Below are positions 55,230 to 63,301 of a DNA stretch of 64,000 bases, piece by piece (position 1 is the first letter of the stretch; every line of letters begins with the position of its first letter). Origin of the DNA: Lachnospiraceae bacterium XBD2001 (GTDB taxonomy: Bacteria; Bacillota; Clostridia; Lachnospirales; Lachnospiraceae); NCBI GenBank assembly GCA_900116395.1, contig FPAN01000004.1, positions 1 through 64,000 of the forward strand, in the 5' to 3' direction. The notes under the pieces are model-generated. The model saw only the letters and a program-made list of their open reading frames with translations, did no database searches and was not told the DNA's origin. The position numbers and the translations under genes were made by a program.

Positions 55230-56507
55230 TTATTCGTATCGTAATGCTTCGATTGGGTTCAGCTTGGCTGCACGGTTGGCCGGATAATATCCGAAGAACA
55301 CACCGAAGGCCATAGAGAACAATAAGCATCCCAAAATACCCAGTACACTTGGCATTCCATTGGCTCCAAGCAACATACCTGCCACCTGTCCTAACAGGAT
55401 TCCAAGAGTAATTCCGATGGCACCGCCCACCAGGCAGACCACCATAGATTCTGTAATAAACTGCATCCGGATGGAACCGTTGGTAGCACCAAGGGCCTTA
55501 CGGGTACCAATCTCTCTGGTACGCTCCACAATGGATACAATCATGATATTCATAACACCGATACCGCCTACCAGCAGGGAAATGGCACCAACTGCTAAGA
55601 AGGCCAGCTTGACGGAGTTCAACAGCTTCTGTAGCGCCTCTGCTTCCTGCTTCAAACTGTATGGATATATTTCATATGTATCGTTATTTTTATAATATCT
55701 TTCATTCAGGTATTTTGCAATCTGAGCCGCAGTAATCGTCGGGTCGTTGCCTTCGGAAGCTACCAGGGTAATCTCCTGGATGCTGTCCGTAAGCTGTGGA
55801 TTCTGCTGGACTACTGCGCGAAGCGGTACGAAGCACTCGGTCTCCAGGTCCTTATCCGCTACACCTGCTGCTCCCATGCTTTTGGCATTGTACTCATATA
55901 CACCAACGATGGTGTAGGTATAATACTTGCCGTCAATGGCCGCTTCCACGTTCTCGCCAAGGGCCGCATTCATATCTCCACCGTATAGCACGTTTACATA
56001 ACGGTCGGATACCAGGCAGACCTTACTGCCTCTGGAATAATCTCCCGCAGCAAAAGAGCTTCCTGCTAAGACCTTTAAGTTCCCGCTTTTTACCGCCAAT
56101 GGATTCATTCCGTAGATCTTAATCTTGGCAGCATCTTTTCCACGCTGTATTTTTGCACTGCCTGCAGAAAGGGAAAGGGAAATACCGTCAATTTTATCTT
56201 TGTACTTGGTCTGGATATCTTCCATCATTTCCTTGGAGATGTAGTCCGAAGACTTCATTCCTCTGGCTGTCTCATAGTTCATCTCATTGCCGTCCGCATC
56301 TGTGGATCTCATATTCACAAACAGATAAAAATTGTTGGCACCCATATCGCCCATCTGGGTGTTGACCATGTTGTTCATAGCATTACCGATGGTCATAATC
56401 ATCACCACGGATGTTAAACCGATGATAATACCAAGCATCGTCAAAAAGGTACGAAGCTTATTGGCCTTCAATGCTATAATTGCAAGTCTGATATTCTCAA
56501 GCAGCAT
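55230..56507 (-). CDS. MacB-like ABC transporter permease (FtsX type)
   Basis: The 425-residue permease has one N-terminal helix (LRTFLTMLGIIIGLTSVVM), a long extracytoplasmic MacB periplasmic-core domain (about 40-290) and three C-terminal helices including GGIGVMNIMIVSIVERTREI and the YYPANRAAKLNPIEALRYE tail. It works with the ATPase and adaptor encoded upstream to export antibiotics, peptides or lipids. Its start overlaps the ATPase stop by 11 bp. Confidence 0.92.
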   Translation of the reverse strand: MLLENIRLAIIALKANKLRTFLTMLGIIIGLTSVVMIMTIGNAMNNMVNTQMGDMGANNFYLFVNMRSTDADGNEMNYETARGMKSSDYISKEMMEDIQTKYKDKIDGISLSLSAGSAKIQRGKDAAKIKIYGMNPLAVKSGNLKVLAGSSFAAGDYSRGSKVCLVSDRYVNVLYGGDMNAALGENVEAAIDGKYYTYTIVGVYEYNAKSMGAAGVADKDLETECFVPLRAVVQQNPQLTDSIQEITLVASEGNDPTITAAQIAKYLNERYYKNNDTYEIYPYSLKQEAEALQKLLNSVKLAFLAVGAISLLVGGIGVMNIMIVSIVERTREIGTRKALGATNGSIRMQFITESMVVCLVGGAIGITLGILLGQVAGMLLGANGMPSVLGILGCLLFSMAFGVFFGYYPANRAAKLNPIEALRYE

Positions 56508-57207
56508 AGGTAGCTCCTTTCCGTTCCGCGACGATCAGGCCGTCCTTCAAGGTAAGCAGGCGCTGGGTCTCCTCCGCCAACTCGTTGGAGTGGGTAATCA
56601 GTACAATGGTAATTCCCCGCTCTTCATGAAGCTTATGGAACAAGTCCATGACGTTACGTCCTGTCTTGGAATCCAGTGCACCAGTCGGCTCATCCGCTAA
56701 AATAATGGATGGATTGTTGGCCAGGGCTCTCGCAATTGCCACACGCTGTTTCTGACCTCCGGAGAGCTCATCCGGCGTATGAAGCATACGGTCCTGCATA
56801 CCAACCAACTCTAAGAGTTCCTCTGCACGTTCCTTCCGTTCCTTCATACCTACACCGGCATAGAGCAACGGCAATTCTACGTTAGCCACCGCATTGGTTC
56901 TTGCAATCAGATTATAGGTCTGGAAAACAAATCCAATCTTACGATTGCGGATGTGGGACAATTCCACATCTTTGGCTGCGCACACATCGATTCCATCCAG
57001 GAGGTAGGATCCCTCCGTTGGCTTATCTAAGATTCCGATGATATTCATCAAGGTGGACTTACCGGATCCGGAGCTTCCCACGATGGAGACAAATTCTCCT
57101 TCTTTTACCTGTAAGTCGATGCCGTGGAGAATTTCCAGTTCGTTTTCCTGGCCGATGTTGAATCGCTTTATGATATTTTTTGCATCAATTAAAAGTCGCG
57201 TATCCAT
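56497..57207 (-). CDS. MacB/LolD-type ABC transporter ATPase
   Basis: The ATG at 57207 has AAGGAG 6 bases upstream and gives 236 residues. Walker A GSSGSGKST, ABC signature LSGGQKQR, Walker B IILADEPTGALD and the family's extended FQTYNLIARTNAVANVELPL are present. It powers the FtsX-type permease by the mechanotransmission mechanism known for MacB. Confidence 0.94.
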   Translation of the reverse strand: MDTRLLIDAKNIIKRFNIGQENELEILHGIDLQVKEGEFVSIVGSSGSGKSTLMNIIGILDKPTEGSYLLDGIDVCAAKDVELSHIRNRKIGFVFQTYNLIARTNAVANVELPLLYAGVGMKERKERAEELLELVGMQDRMLHTPDELSGGQKQRVAIARALANNPSIILADEPTGALDSKTGRNVMDLFHKLHEERGITIVLITHSNELAEETQRLLTLKDGLIVAERKGATYAA

Positions 57208-57217
57208 TCTTTTCTCC

Positions 57218-58801
57218 TTAGAATAATTCAACGGAAGGGATGTCCAAATCACTTAAATCTTCCGCAGGAATTACAACAAACATGCCTTCCTTCAAATCCT
57301 TGCCGCTAACTTCCACATAGTAATCCGTTACCAATCCCTGGGTAACCGGGATTTTCTCAAAGTCTTCGGAGTCTGCAATGCCGTTACCGTCTGCATCCTG
57401 TGCGACCTCAACATAGTAGCTGCCGTCTTCCTCCTGCTGAATTGCTCCTGCCGGAATTGCAAGGGCGTCTTTTCTGGTATCTAAGATGATGGTCACCTTG
57501 GCATTCATACCGATACGCAAGCGGTCGCTTGGGTTATCAATGGTAATCTCGATTGGGTATCCGTTATTGGCTGCGGTTGCTGCGGCTGCCTGACCTTCTG
57601 CGGTCTGGGATGCCTGTGCAACCGGTGTCGGAGATACGAAGGTGACTTTACCGGTCATCTCCTCGGTTCCGGTGGTATCGGTGGTAACCTTGGCACTAAG
57701 GCCCTTTGCCACATCACTGATGTCATACTGGCCTAAGGTTGCGGACACCTTGAATCCGGATACGTCCTGCAATACGATCATGGTTCCGCCGGCGTAGGTA
57801 TCACCGACTTTTACATTCAATGCGGTAATGACACCATCAGCCGGAGCCACGATGGTTGCCTTCTGCAACTGCTCCTTGGCCTGGGTCACTGCATCACCTG
57901 CGGTTCTTGCGCTGTTGGCTGCTGCCAGCTTGCTGTTTGTCACTGCATCTGCGCTGTCCGCATTGGTCTTGGTACGGGTCTTGTTGGCATCGTCCAAGGT
58001 CTGCTGGGCAGAAGTTACACCGTTGTTTGCTGCAGTTACATTATCCTGTGCTGCATTCACACCGGCCTTGGCCTCTGCAACTGCAGCCTCTGCTGCTTCC
58101 GCATCGGTCTTGGCTGCTGCAAGCGCTTCCTTGGCACCGGTAAGTGCAGCTTCTTCTGTAGCTCGGTTGGATGGATCAGCTGCATCATAGGCTGCTTTTG
58201 CTGCGTCATATGCTGCCTGTGCATCGGCTACTGCCTGATTCTTGGCATCGCGATTGGCAACGGCTACATTATATGCATTGTTTGCCTCGGTAAGGCGTCC
58301 GCTTGCGCTGCTCTGTGCATTCTTTGCGGTATTCAATGCTTCCTGGGAACGGGCAACTGCGGTGTCATTACCGGATACCGTGCTGTTGTATGCACGCTCT
58401 GCTTCCGCAATGCTTAAGGTATTCTGCTGGCCGGTGATTCCGGCTGCGCTCTGGGCACTGGCCAAGCTTTTTTCCAAGGTGCTTGCATCCAAGGTAGCCA
58501 GAACATCTCCGGCCTTGACCTGGTCACCTACCTCAACGTTTACGGTCTTCACCTGAACGCCGGTGACTTCGCTGGCTAAGTTATAGGTTGCCGCAGAACT
58601 AATGGTTCCGGACACTGCAATATTCTTGCTTAAGTCCTGCTTGGTTACGGCAACAACCGTGCTACCTTCCGCCGCTGCTTCGCTGGCATTGGCAGTCTTA
58701 CGGGTTACGGCGAAAACGCCGCCTACGGCTACGCAAAGTACCAGCAAGATTACAATCGTCACTTTCTTTTTGGATTTGAGTTTTCCAAGTATTTTTTTCA
58801 T
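57218..58801 (-). CDS. MacA/HlyD-type membrane fusion (adaptor) protein
   Basis: The ATG at 58801 has AAGGA 8 bases upstream and gives 527 residues. It has a basic N terminus and one membrane anchor (about 16-32), a lipoyl/barrel-sandwich domain split by a long alanine-rich coiled coil (about 105-310), and beta-barrel and membrane-proximal parts. The hairpin is longer than in E. coli MacA, which suits the thick Gram-positive wall. It is the first gene of the efflux-TCS operon. Confidence 0.9.
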   Translation of the reverse strand: MKKILGKLKSKKKVTIVILLVLCVAVGGVFAVTRKTANASEAAAEGSTVVAVTKQDLSKNIAVSGTISSAATYNLASEVTGVQVKTVNVEVGDQVKAGDVLATLDASTLEKSLASAQSAAGITGQQNTLSIAEAERAYNSTVSGNDTAVARSQEALNTAKNAQSSASGRLTEANNAYNVAVANRDAKNQAVADAQAAYDAAKAAYDAADPSNRATEEAALTGAKEALAAAKTDAEAAEAAVAEAKAGVNAAQDNVTAANNGVTSAQQTLDDANKTRTKTNADSADAVTNSKLAAANSARTAGDAVTQAKEQLQKATIVAPADGVITALNVKVGDTYAGGTMIVLQDVSGFKVSATLGQYDISDVAKGLSAKVTTDTTGTEEMTGKVTFVSPTPVAQASQTAEGQAAAATAANNGYPIEITIDNPSDRLRIGMNAKVTIILDTRKDALAIPAGAIQQEEDGSYYVEVAQDADGNGIADSEDFEKIPVTQGLVTDYYVEVSGKDLKEGMFVVIPAEDLSDLDIPSVELF

Positions 58802-58845
58802 GTCAATATTCCTTTCCTGCACTTGTTTCCTTCACTCTATCAGCT

Positions 58846-58900
58846 ACTATACCCGCCAATTGTAAAATGAACCTTTATGGTTTCTTAAGATTTCTTAAGA
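58846..58900 (-). promoter_or_regulatory. Probable response-regulator-activated promoter of the efflux operon
   Basis: The exact 10-bp direct repeat TTTCTTAAGA TTTCTTAAGA occupies 58881-58900. On the minus strand a TATAGT -10 element lies at 58851-58846 without a good -35, placing the repeats at about -41 to -61. This is the normal geometry for activation by OmpR/PhoB-type regulators. Confidence 0.7.
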
Positions 58901-59020
58901 ATACCGTTGGTTTGCCTTATGAAACTTTCAGAATTTATGCATTTTTATTTTCTTTTTTGCATCAAAAACTGATAGAATAGGGAATGGAATGTAAAAGATA
59001 ACAACAGAGGGGGACTTATC

Positions 59021-60211
59021 ATGAACTTTATTTTCATATCACCGAATTTCCCAACCAACTATTGGAACTTCTGCGACCGTCTGCGGAAGAACGGCGCCAA
59101 CGTACTTGGCATTGGCGATGCACCGTTTGAGAGCCTGCCGGAGGAGTTGAAGAATGCACTTACCGAATACTATCGGGTGGATGCCATCGAGGATTACGAT
59201 CAGATGATTCGTGCCGTTGGATTTTTTACCTTTAAGTACGGCAAGATTGACTGGATTGAATCCAACAACGAGTACTGGTTATCCCAGGATGCCCGTCTTC
59301 GGGTTGACTTCCATGTCACCACCGGTACCCAGAAAGAATCGGAGATTGAAGTACTGAAGAAGAAATCTTCCATGAAGAAGGTGTTCGAGAAGGCCGGAAT
59401 TCCATCCGCCCGCTTCCACTTGGTAAGCAACATCACCGCTGCCAAGAAGTTCATCAAGGAAGTTGGCTATCCGGTCATTGTGACGCCGGATGTACACGCC
59501 GGTGCGGTAGATACCTGGAAGTTAAATAATGACGATGAATTAGAGAAGTTCTATGCCAATGCGCCAGCCGGCAACTTCATTATGGAAGAATATATCGATG
59601 GGGATTTGTACTCCTATGATGCCATCATTGATATGAATGGCGAGCCGCTGTTTGAATCCACCACACGGTTCCCATCTATTTTAGATACCGTTAACGGCAA
59701 GAACGAGATGTACTACTACGTCTATCCGGACATTACCGATGAGCTTGCCGCTGTTGGCCGCAAGTCCGTGGAAGCTTTTTCCATCAAGGGACGTTTCGTT
59801 CATTTTGAATTCATTCATTTGGAGAAAATGCGCAAGGGCCTTGGCAAGAAGGGCGACTACATTGCAACGATTGCTTCTGCCTGCCCGGCCGGCGGTCCAA
59901 GCACCGATATGATGAACTACGCACACTCCGCTGATGTATACCAGATTTGGGCTAACATGATTACCGGCAACAAAGATGGCAAAGCCAAGAAGGGCAAGCC
60001 AAAATACAGCGTCTATGCCTTCCGCCGCGGCAATCGTCAGTACGCCCACACCAACCGTCGCATCCTTGGCAAGTATGAGGCCAACATTGTGGAACATCGC
60101 GAAGTTCCACCATTGGATTGGGAGCACATGGGCGAGTATAGCTACATCGCCAACTTCGATACCATCCAGAAGGCGCAAGCATTCCTAAGATATATTACTG
60201 AGAGAAGATAA
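59021..60211 (+). CDS. ATP-grasp domain protein
   Basis: The 396-residue protein has a pre-ATP-grasp domain (IFISPNFPTNYWNFCDRL) and an ATP-grasp core with KKVFEKAGIPSARF, the lysine in YPVIVTPD, the FIMEEYIDGD triad and the metal site in RFVHFEFIHLEK. ATP-grasp enzymes join carboxylates to amines or thiols through an acyl phosphate. The reaction here is unknown. The gene is monocistronic, divergent from the efflux operon, with AGAGGGGG before the ATG. Confidence 0.85.
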   Translation: MNFIFISPNFPTNYWNFCDRLRKNGANVLGIGDAPFESLPEELKNALTEYYRVDAIEDYDQMIRAVGFFTFKYGKIDWIESNNEYWLSQDARLRVDFHVTTGTQKESEIEVLKKKSSMKKVFEKAGIPSARFHLVSNITAAKKFIKEVGYPVIVTPDVHAGAVDTWKLNNDDELEKFYANAPAGNFIMEEYIDGDLYSYDAIIDMNGEPLFESTTRFPSILDTVNGKNEMYYYVYPDITDELAAVGRKSVEAFSIKGRFVHFEFIHLEKMRKGLGKKGDYIATIASACPAGGPSTDMMNYAHSADVYQIWANMITGNKDGKAKKGKPKYSVYAFRRGNRQYAHTNRRILGKYEANIVEHREVPPLDWEHMGEYSYIANFDTIQKAQAFLRYITERR

Positions 60212-60217
60212 AAGGAA

Positions 60218-60240
60218 GACCGGCACTACATGTGCCGGTC
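60218..60240. terminator. Bidirectional terminator
   Basis: GACCGGCAC pairs with GTGCCGGTC around TACAT, between the convergent ATP-grasp and hicB genes; T-rich stretches follow on both strands. Confidence 0.75.
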
Positions 60241-60251
60241 CTATTTATTCT

Positions 60252-60599
60252 TTATAGTGCATGAACTTGAAGCAGTTTATCTCGAATTGCCTCTTCGATA
60301 AAACTATTTAATGTTTGCTGCTGGGCCATCGCATATATTGCTGCACGCTTGTGCAAATCGCTTTTGATTCGAATGTTAAAGCTTCCCTTGTATCCGATTT
60401 CCGGTTTCGTCTTCGTCTCTTCACACAGTGCCAGATAATCGTCAACAGCACCATGGAAATCACTTACTAACTCTTTGGCCGTTGTTCCTTCATAGGAAAT
60501 CAATGATTTAATTCCTTGTACTTTTCCGAAGAAAAGGCCATCCTCCTCCGAAAACTCAACGCTTCCAATATATCCCTTATATTCCATTGTGTTTTTCAT
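60252..60599 (-). CDS. HicB-family antitoxin-like protein, without HicA
   Basis: The 115-residue protein has a HicB fold (YKGYIGSVEFSEEDGLFFGK and GAVDDYLALCEE) and a C-terminal ribbon-helix-helix (SFNIRIKSDLHKRAAIYA and LNSFIEEAI). HicB normally neutralises the HicA mRNA interferase and represses the operon. No HicA gene is next to it, so it is an orphan. GGAGG lies 7 bases before the ATG. A palindromic operator overlaps its promoter. Confidence 0.9.
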   Translation of the reverse strand: MKNTMEYKGYIGSVEFSEEDGLFFGKVQGIKSLISYEGTTAKELVSDFHGAVDDYLALCEETKTKPEIGYKGSFNIRIKSDLHKRAAIYAMAQQQTLNSFIEEAIRDKLLQVHAL

Positions 60600-60635
60600 A
60601 GGAGTCCCTCCTGTTCCATTTTCTTCCTTTCTTTT

Positions 60636-60680
60636 AGTATAAAATGGTTTTTAATTAGTTGCAACTATATTTAGTTGCAA
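60636..60680 (-). promoter_or_regulatory. hicB promoter with palindromic operator
   Basis: On the minus strand TTGCAA (60664-60659) and TATACT (60641-60636) with a 17-bp spacer form a promoter. The perfect palindrome TTGCAACTA-TATT-TAGTTGCAA at 60659-60680 covers the -35, which fits autorepression by the ribbon-helix-helix part of HicB. Confidence 0.8.
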
Positions 60681-60759
60681 TGTATTCTATCATGGTAATA
60701 ACAGACAAGCAACCGCCAACGCAAATAATGGACATCCGTAGCATTTTCTTTTTCATCGT

Positions 60760-61088
60760 AGCAGAGAAATTTCTCTATTCGACTAATCCCTATGCCCCAA
60801 AAACTACCTATGAAAGCAAAAAACCTGTCCCGGGCATAGGGATTTCTAATAATCAATTTTTCCTATGCCAAAAACATGCTTTTAACTCCAAATACTTCCA
60901 CTTAAGGCATAGGGATTTCAGTAAATCGATATTCCCTATGCCTTATGTCTATTTCAAATACTGTAAATCATGGTTTCGAGCATAGGGATTCATTATAATT
61001 ACTAATCCCTATGCCGCAAGCCTTTCATAGCAGCTTCAAATCCCAATTTCTGGCATAGGGATTTCTCATTTCCAGCAATCCCTATGCC
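60760..61088. repeat. Palindrome array C: five GGCATAGGGATT/AATCCCTATGCC units, period 73 bp
   Basis: Left arms begin at 60760 (degenerate), 60833, 60906, 60979 (first G lost) and 61052; every step is 73 bp. Right arms end at 60795, 60869, 60942, 61015 and 61088 (steps 74, 73, 73, 73). Each unit spans 36-37 bp with a 13-bp interior, and 36-37 bp linkers separate the units. Interiors and linkers are unrelated in sequence while the 12-bp arms are nearly constant. No coding potential is seen. The array lies between the hicB promoter and the end of the DUF6882-like gene. Confidence 0.93.
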
Positions 61089-61134
61089 ACAGGCATTGGA
61101 ATGCCCTACGAACTTCTTCTCTCATGGCAAAAAA

Positions 61135-61163
61135 ACTGCAGCCCGTATCCTATCGGCTGCAGT
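61135..61163 (-). terminator. Terminator of the DUF6882-like gene
   Basis: ACTGCAGCC pairs with GGCTGCAGT; on the minus strand it is followed by seven T. Confidence 0.85.
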
Positions 61164-61164
61164 C

Positions 61165-61902
61165 CTATAATATCTTCATTGCAAATACACTAGCGATTCC
61201 ATGGTCTTCCTGAAAGGAGAGCTCCACATCACTGTCAAAATGGGCGACCAGCTTCTGGACCTTCCACTCATACGGAATTCCATTCCAGCGCAACAAGCTC
61301 TCTATAAATACCCGGTGATCCACATTGAACATGGGGAAGCACTTGGCGGCCAAGGCGAAGAAGGTCTCCGCATTCACCGCGCCAAAAATTGGCGCCGGCA
61401 CCTTGGAAAAGGCCACATAGAGGTCATAATCCTTCTCTTCAATCTTGCAGTAGCAATAATAATTCTTGGATGCGCCTACTGCAACCACCGCTAAACTCTC
61501 GGCAGTGAAGCCCCGCCCCAGTTCCTGGATGCCGGATTCCAATGGTTGTAACTTCCAGGACCGTCCGATATCCTTTATCTCATTCGCCAATTGGAAGCAC
61601 CCATCCGGTGCTGCTACCGGCTTCTCAAATCCCCAAGTCCAGGTGGACTTGTCCTTCGATACGGTTCCGATGACCTGGGCCGGAAAATGCTTGTCATCAA
61701 AAAACACCTTCCCATCAAAAAAAGACGGCGTTATCTGCTTGCCACCGCAGATTGCCTTCCGATAGGAAGTCTGGGAACCCACCACACGGCCAAGGCATGC
61801 AGAATACACCTGTTTCCAGCTGGAACGGGTGATGTCTCTATTTCCTTCTAGCAGGAACGTATGCAGTTCTGTCTTTACCTTCTTCGCACTTGGCAGAGCC
61901 AT
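61165..61902 (-). CDS. DUF6882-like protein, function unknown
   Basis: The 245-residue soluble protein has STWTWGFEKP near residue 88, then an alpha region and FTAESLAVVAVGASKNYYCY. This resembles the DUF6882 family (hydrophobic strand, then W-x-W), whose function is unknown. No signal peptide or membrane helix is seen. It lies 76 bp downstream of the GGDEF gene on the same strand. Confidence 0.65.
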   Translation of the reverse strand: MALPSAKKVKTELHTFLLEGNRDITRSSWKQVYSACLGRVVGSQTSYRKAICGGKQITPSFFDGKVFFDDKHFPAQVIGTVSKDKSTWTWGFEKPVAAPDGCFQLANEIKDIGRSWKLQPLESGIQELGRGFTAESLAVVAVGASKNYYCYCKIEEKDYDLYVAFSKVPAPIFGAVNAETFFALAAKCFPMFNVDHRVFIESLLRWNGIPYEWKVQKLVAHFDSDVELSFQEDHGIASVFAMKIL

Positions 61903-61978
61903 ATTTATTCCTTCTTTATACTCTGGGTTCTCTTTATATTCTTTGTTCTATTTCTCTTTAAGTTTTATCTCTTTGCCC

Positions 61979-63190
61979 TTATGCCTTCTGTTCTTTCAGC
62001 TGCATCTTCCGCACGTACATCTTCTTATCCGCACGTTCGAAGATACATTGATAGCAGTAATCCGTATCCGGTCGATATTCTTCCATTCCGGAAGCAACTA
62101 CAACAGCATCATAGTCATTATTGTAATCAATGACCTCCTCGAAACTTCGAAGCAGTTCCATACGATTTCTGTAGTCATCTCCTTCTAGGACCACAACGAA
62201 TTCATCTCCGCCCACACGAAAAACCGGGCTATGCAGGAAAGTATTGCAAATCAGTCGACAGCCTTCCTTGATATAACGGTCTCCGGCTTCATGTCCCAGG
62301 TGGTCGTTAACATCCTTCAGATTGTTCAAATCAAATACGATTACACCCAATTGCTGGATGCTCCGGCTGCTAATCCGCTCATCAATCTGCTGTTCAAATT
62401 CGAAATAAGCATATTTGTTACGAACACCGGTCAGGGAATCGATATAGGCCATCTTCCTGACCTGTTCCAACTCCTCACGCTGACGTCGTTCTCTCGCTAG
62501 CAGCAGTAACAGTTCCTCGTGTTTCTCTCTCTTCTCATCCTCCAAAACAAAGGTATGAAGCAAGCTAGAACCTAACATATATCCCATGCTAGAAAACGGA
62601 AGCAACGGAAGCATTGCCTGTAGTGCCAAAAACATCGACACTAAGATTCCCGCCATGCCAATGGTATGGTAGCGATGGCAAAACGTATTATCACTCCGCC
62701 GGCTAAACGCCAAGGCGTATATGCTGGTTACAAAATATAGTCCCGCCTGTGCATAGAGCTGTATATACCGAAAAAACAGAGCATGGAAAACACCTTCTGC
62801 ATCAAAATCAAACATTACCGGTCGGAATATGTTCACCGTTAACATCACGCACTGTCCGCACAACAATACGAAACCAAGGCCCTTAAGCAACCGCCCGAAG
62901 ATGTCCTTCCGTTGCAAATATAACACAACAAATCTAGTCCACAAAAAGATGGCAAGAATCAATGCCAGAAAATAAACCACTGTATCAATATAACAAAGGG
63001 TAATAAGCTGATATTCATAGAGAATTCCCCACAGAAAATCCGACAAATAGAATAAAAGAATGCCATACAAATACAACCGATACGGACGAATAATCGTCAA
63101 CGACTCGGTATAATCATTCTTAATGAGTACATCAAAATTAACAACCACAAGTAGCATGATTGCCAATACTGCAAAGGATGAATATAGCAT
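61979..63190 (-). CDS. Membrane GGDEF protein, probable diguanylate cyclase
   Basis: The 403-residue protein has seven membrane helices (residues 1-215), a short coiled linker and a GGDEF domain with DSLTGVRNKYAY, DLNNLKDVNDHLGHEAGD and the intact active site RVGGDEFVVV near 330. It should make cyclic di-GMP from GTP at the membrane. No R-x-x-D inhibitory site is found five residues before the signature, so product inhibition through an I-site is unlikely. It is the only intact GGDEF in the window, against three EAL proteins. Confidence 0.92.
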   Translation of the reverse strand: MLYSSFAVLAIMLLVVVNFDVLIKNDYTESLTIIRPYRLYLYGILLFYLSDFLWGILYEYQLITLCYIDTVVYFLALILAIFLWTRFVVLYLQRKDIFGRLLKGLGFVLLCGQCVMLTVNIFRPVMFDFDAEGVFHALFFRYIQLYAQAGLYFVTSIYALAFSRRSDNTFCHRYHTIGMAGILVSMFLALQAMLPLLPFSSMGYMLGSSLLHTFVLEDEKREKHEELLLLLARERRQREELEQVRKMAYIDSLTGVRNKYAYFEFEQQIDERISSRSIQQLGVIVFDLNNLKDVNDHLGHEAGDRYIKEGCRLICNTFLHSPVFRVGGDEFVVVLEGDDYRNRMELLRSFEEVIDYNNDYDAVVVASGMEEYRPDTDYCYQCIFERADKKMYVRKMQLKEQKA

Positions 63191-63261
63191 AGGCGTCTCC
63201 CCTTCATGTGCCCACCGTTCTATCTCCTAGCCTTATTATAACAAAAAACGTATGAAAAAAA

Positions 63262-63290
63262 GAGACCGAATGCAAAATACATTCGGTCTC
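63262..63290 (-). terminator. Terminator of the potD-like gene
   Basis: GAGACCGAATG pairs with CATTCGGTCTC; on the minus strand it is followed by seven T. Confidence 0.9.
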
Positions 63291-63301
63291 CTATTAACCT
63301 T

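Noticed and set aside
60784..61088. CRISPR array
   Set aside because: Units are regularly spaced, but the roughly 37-bp units are conserved only in their 12-bp arms, the interior varies from unit to unit, and no cas gene is present in the window.
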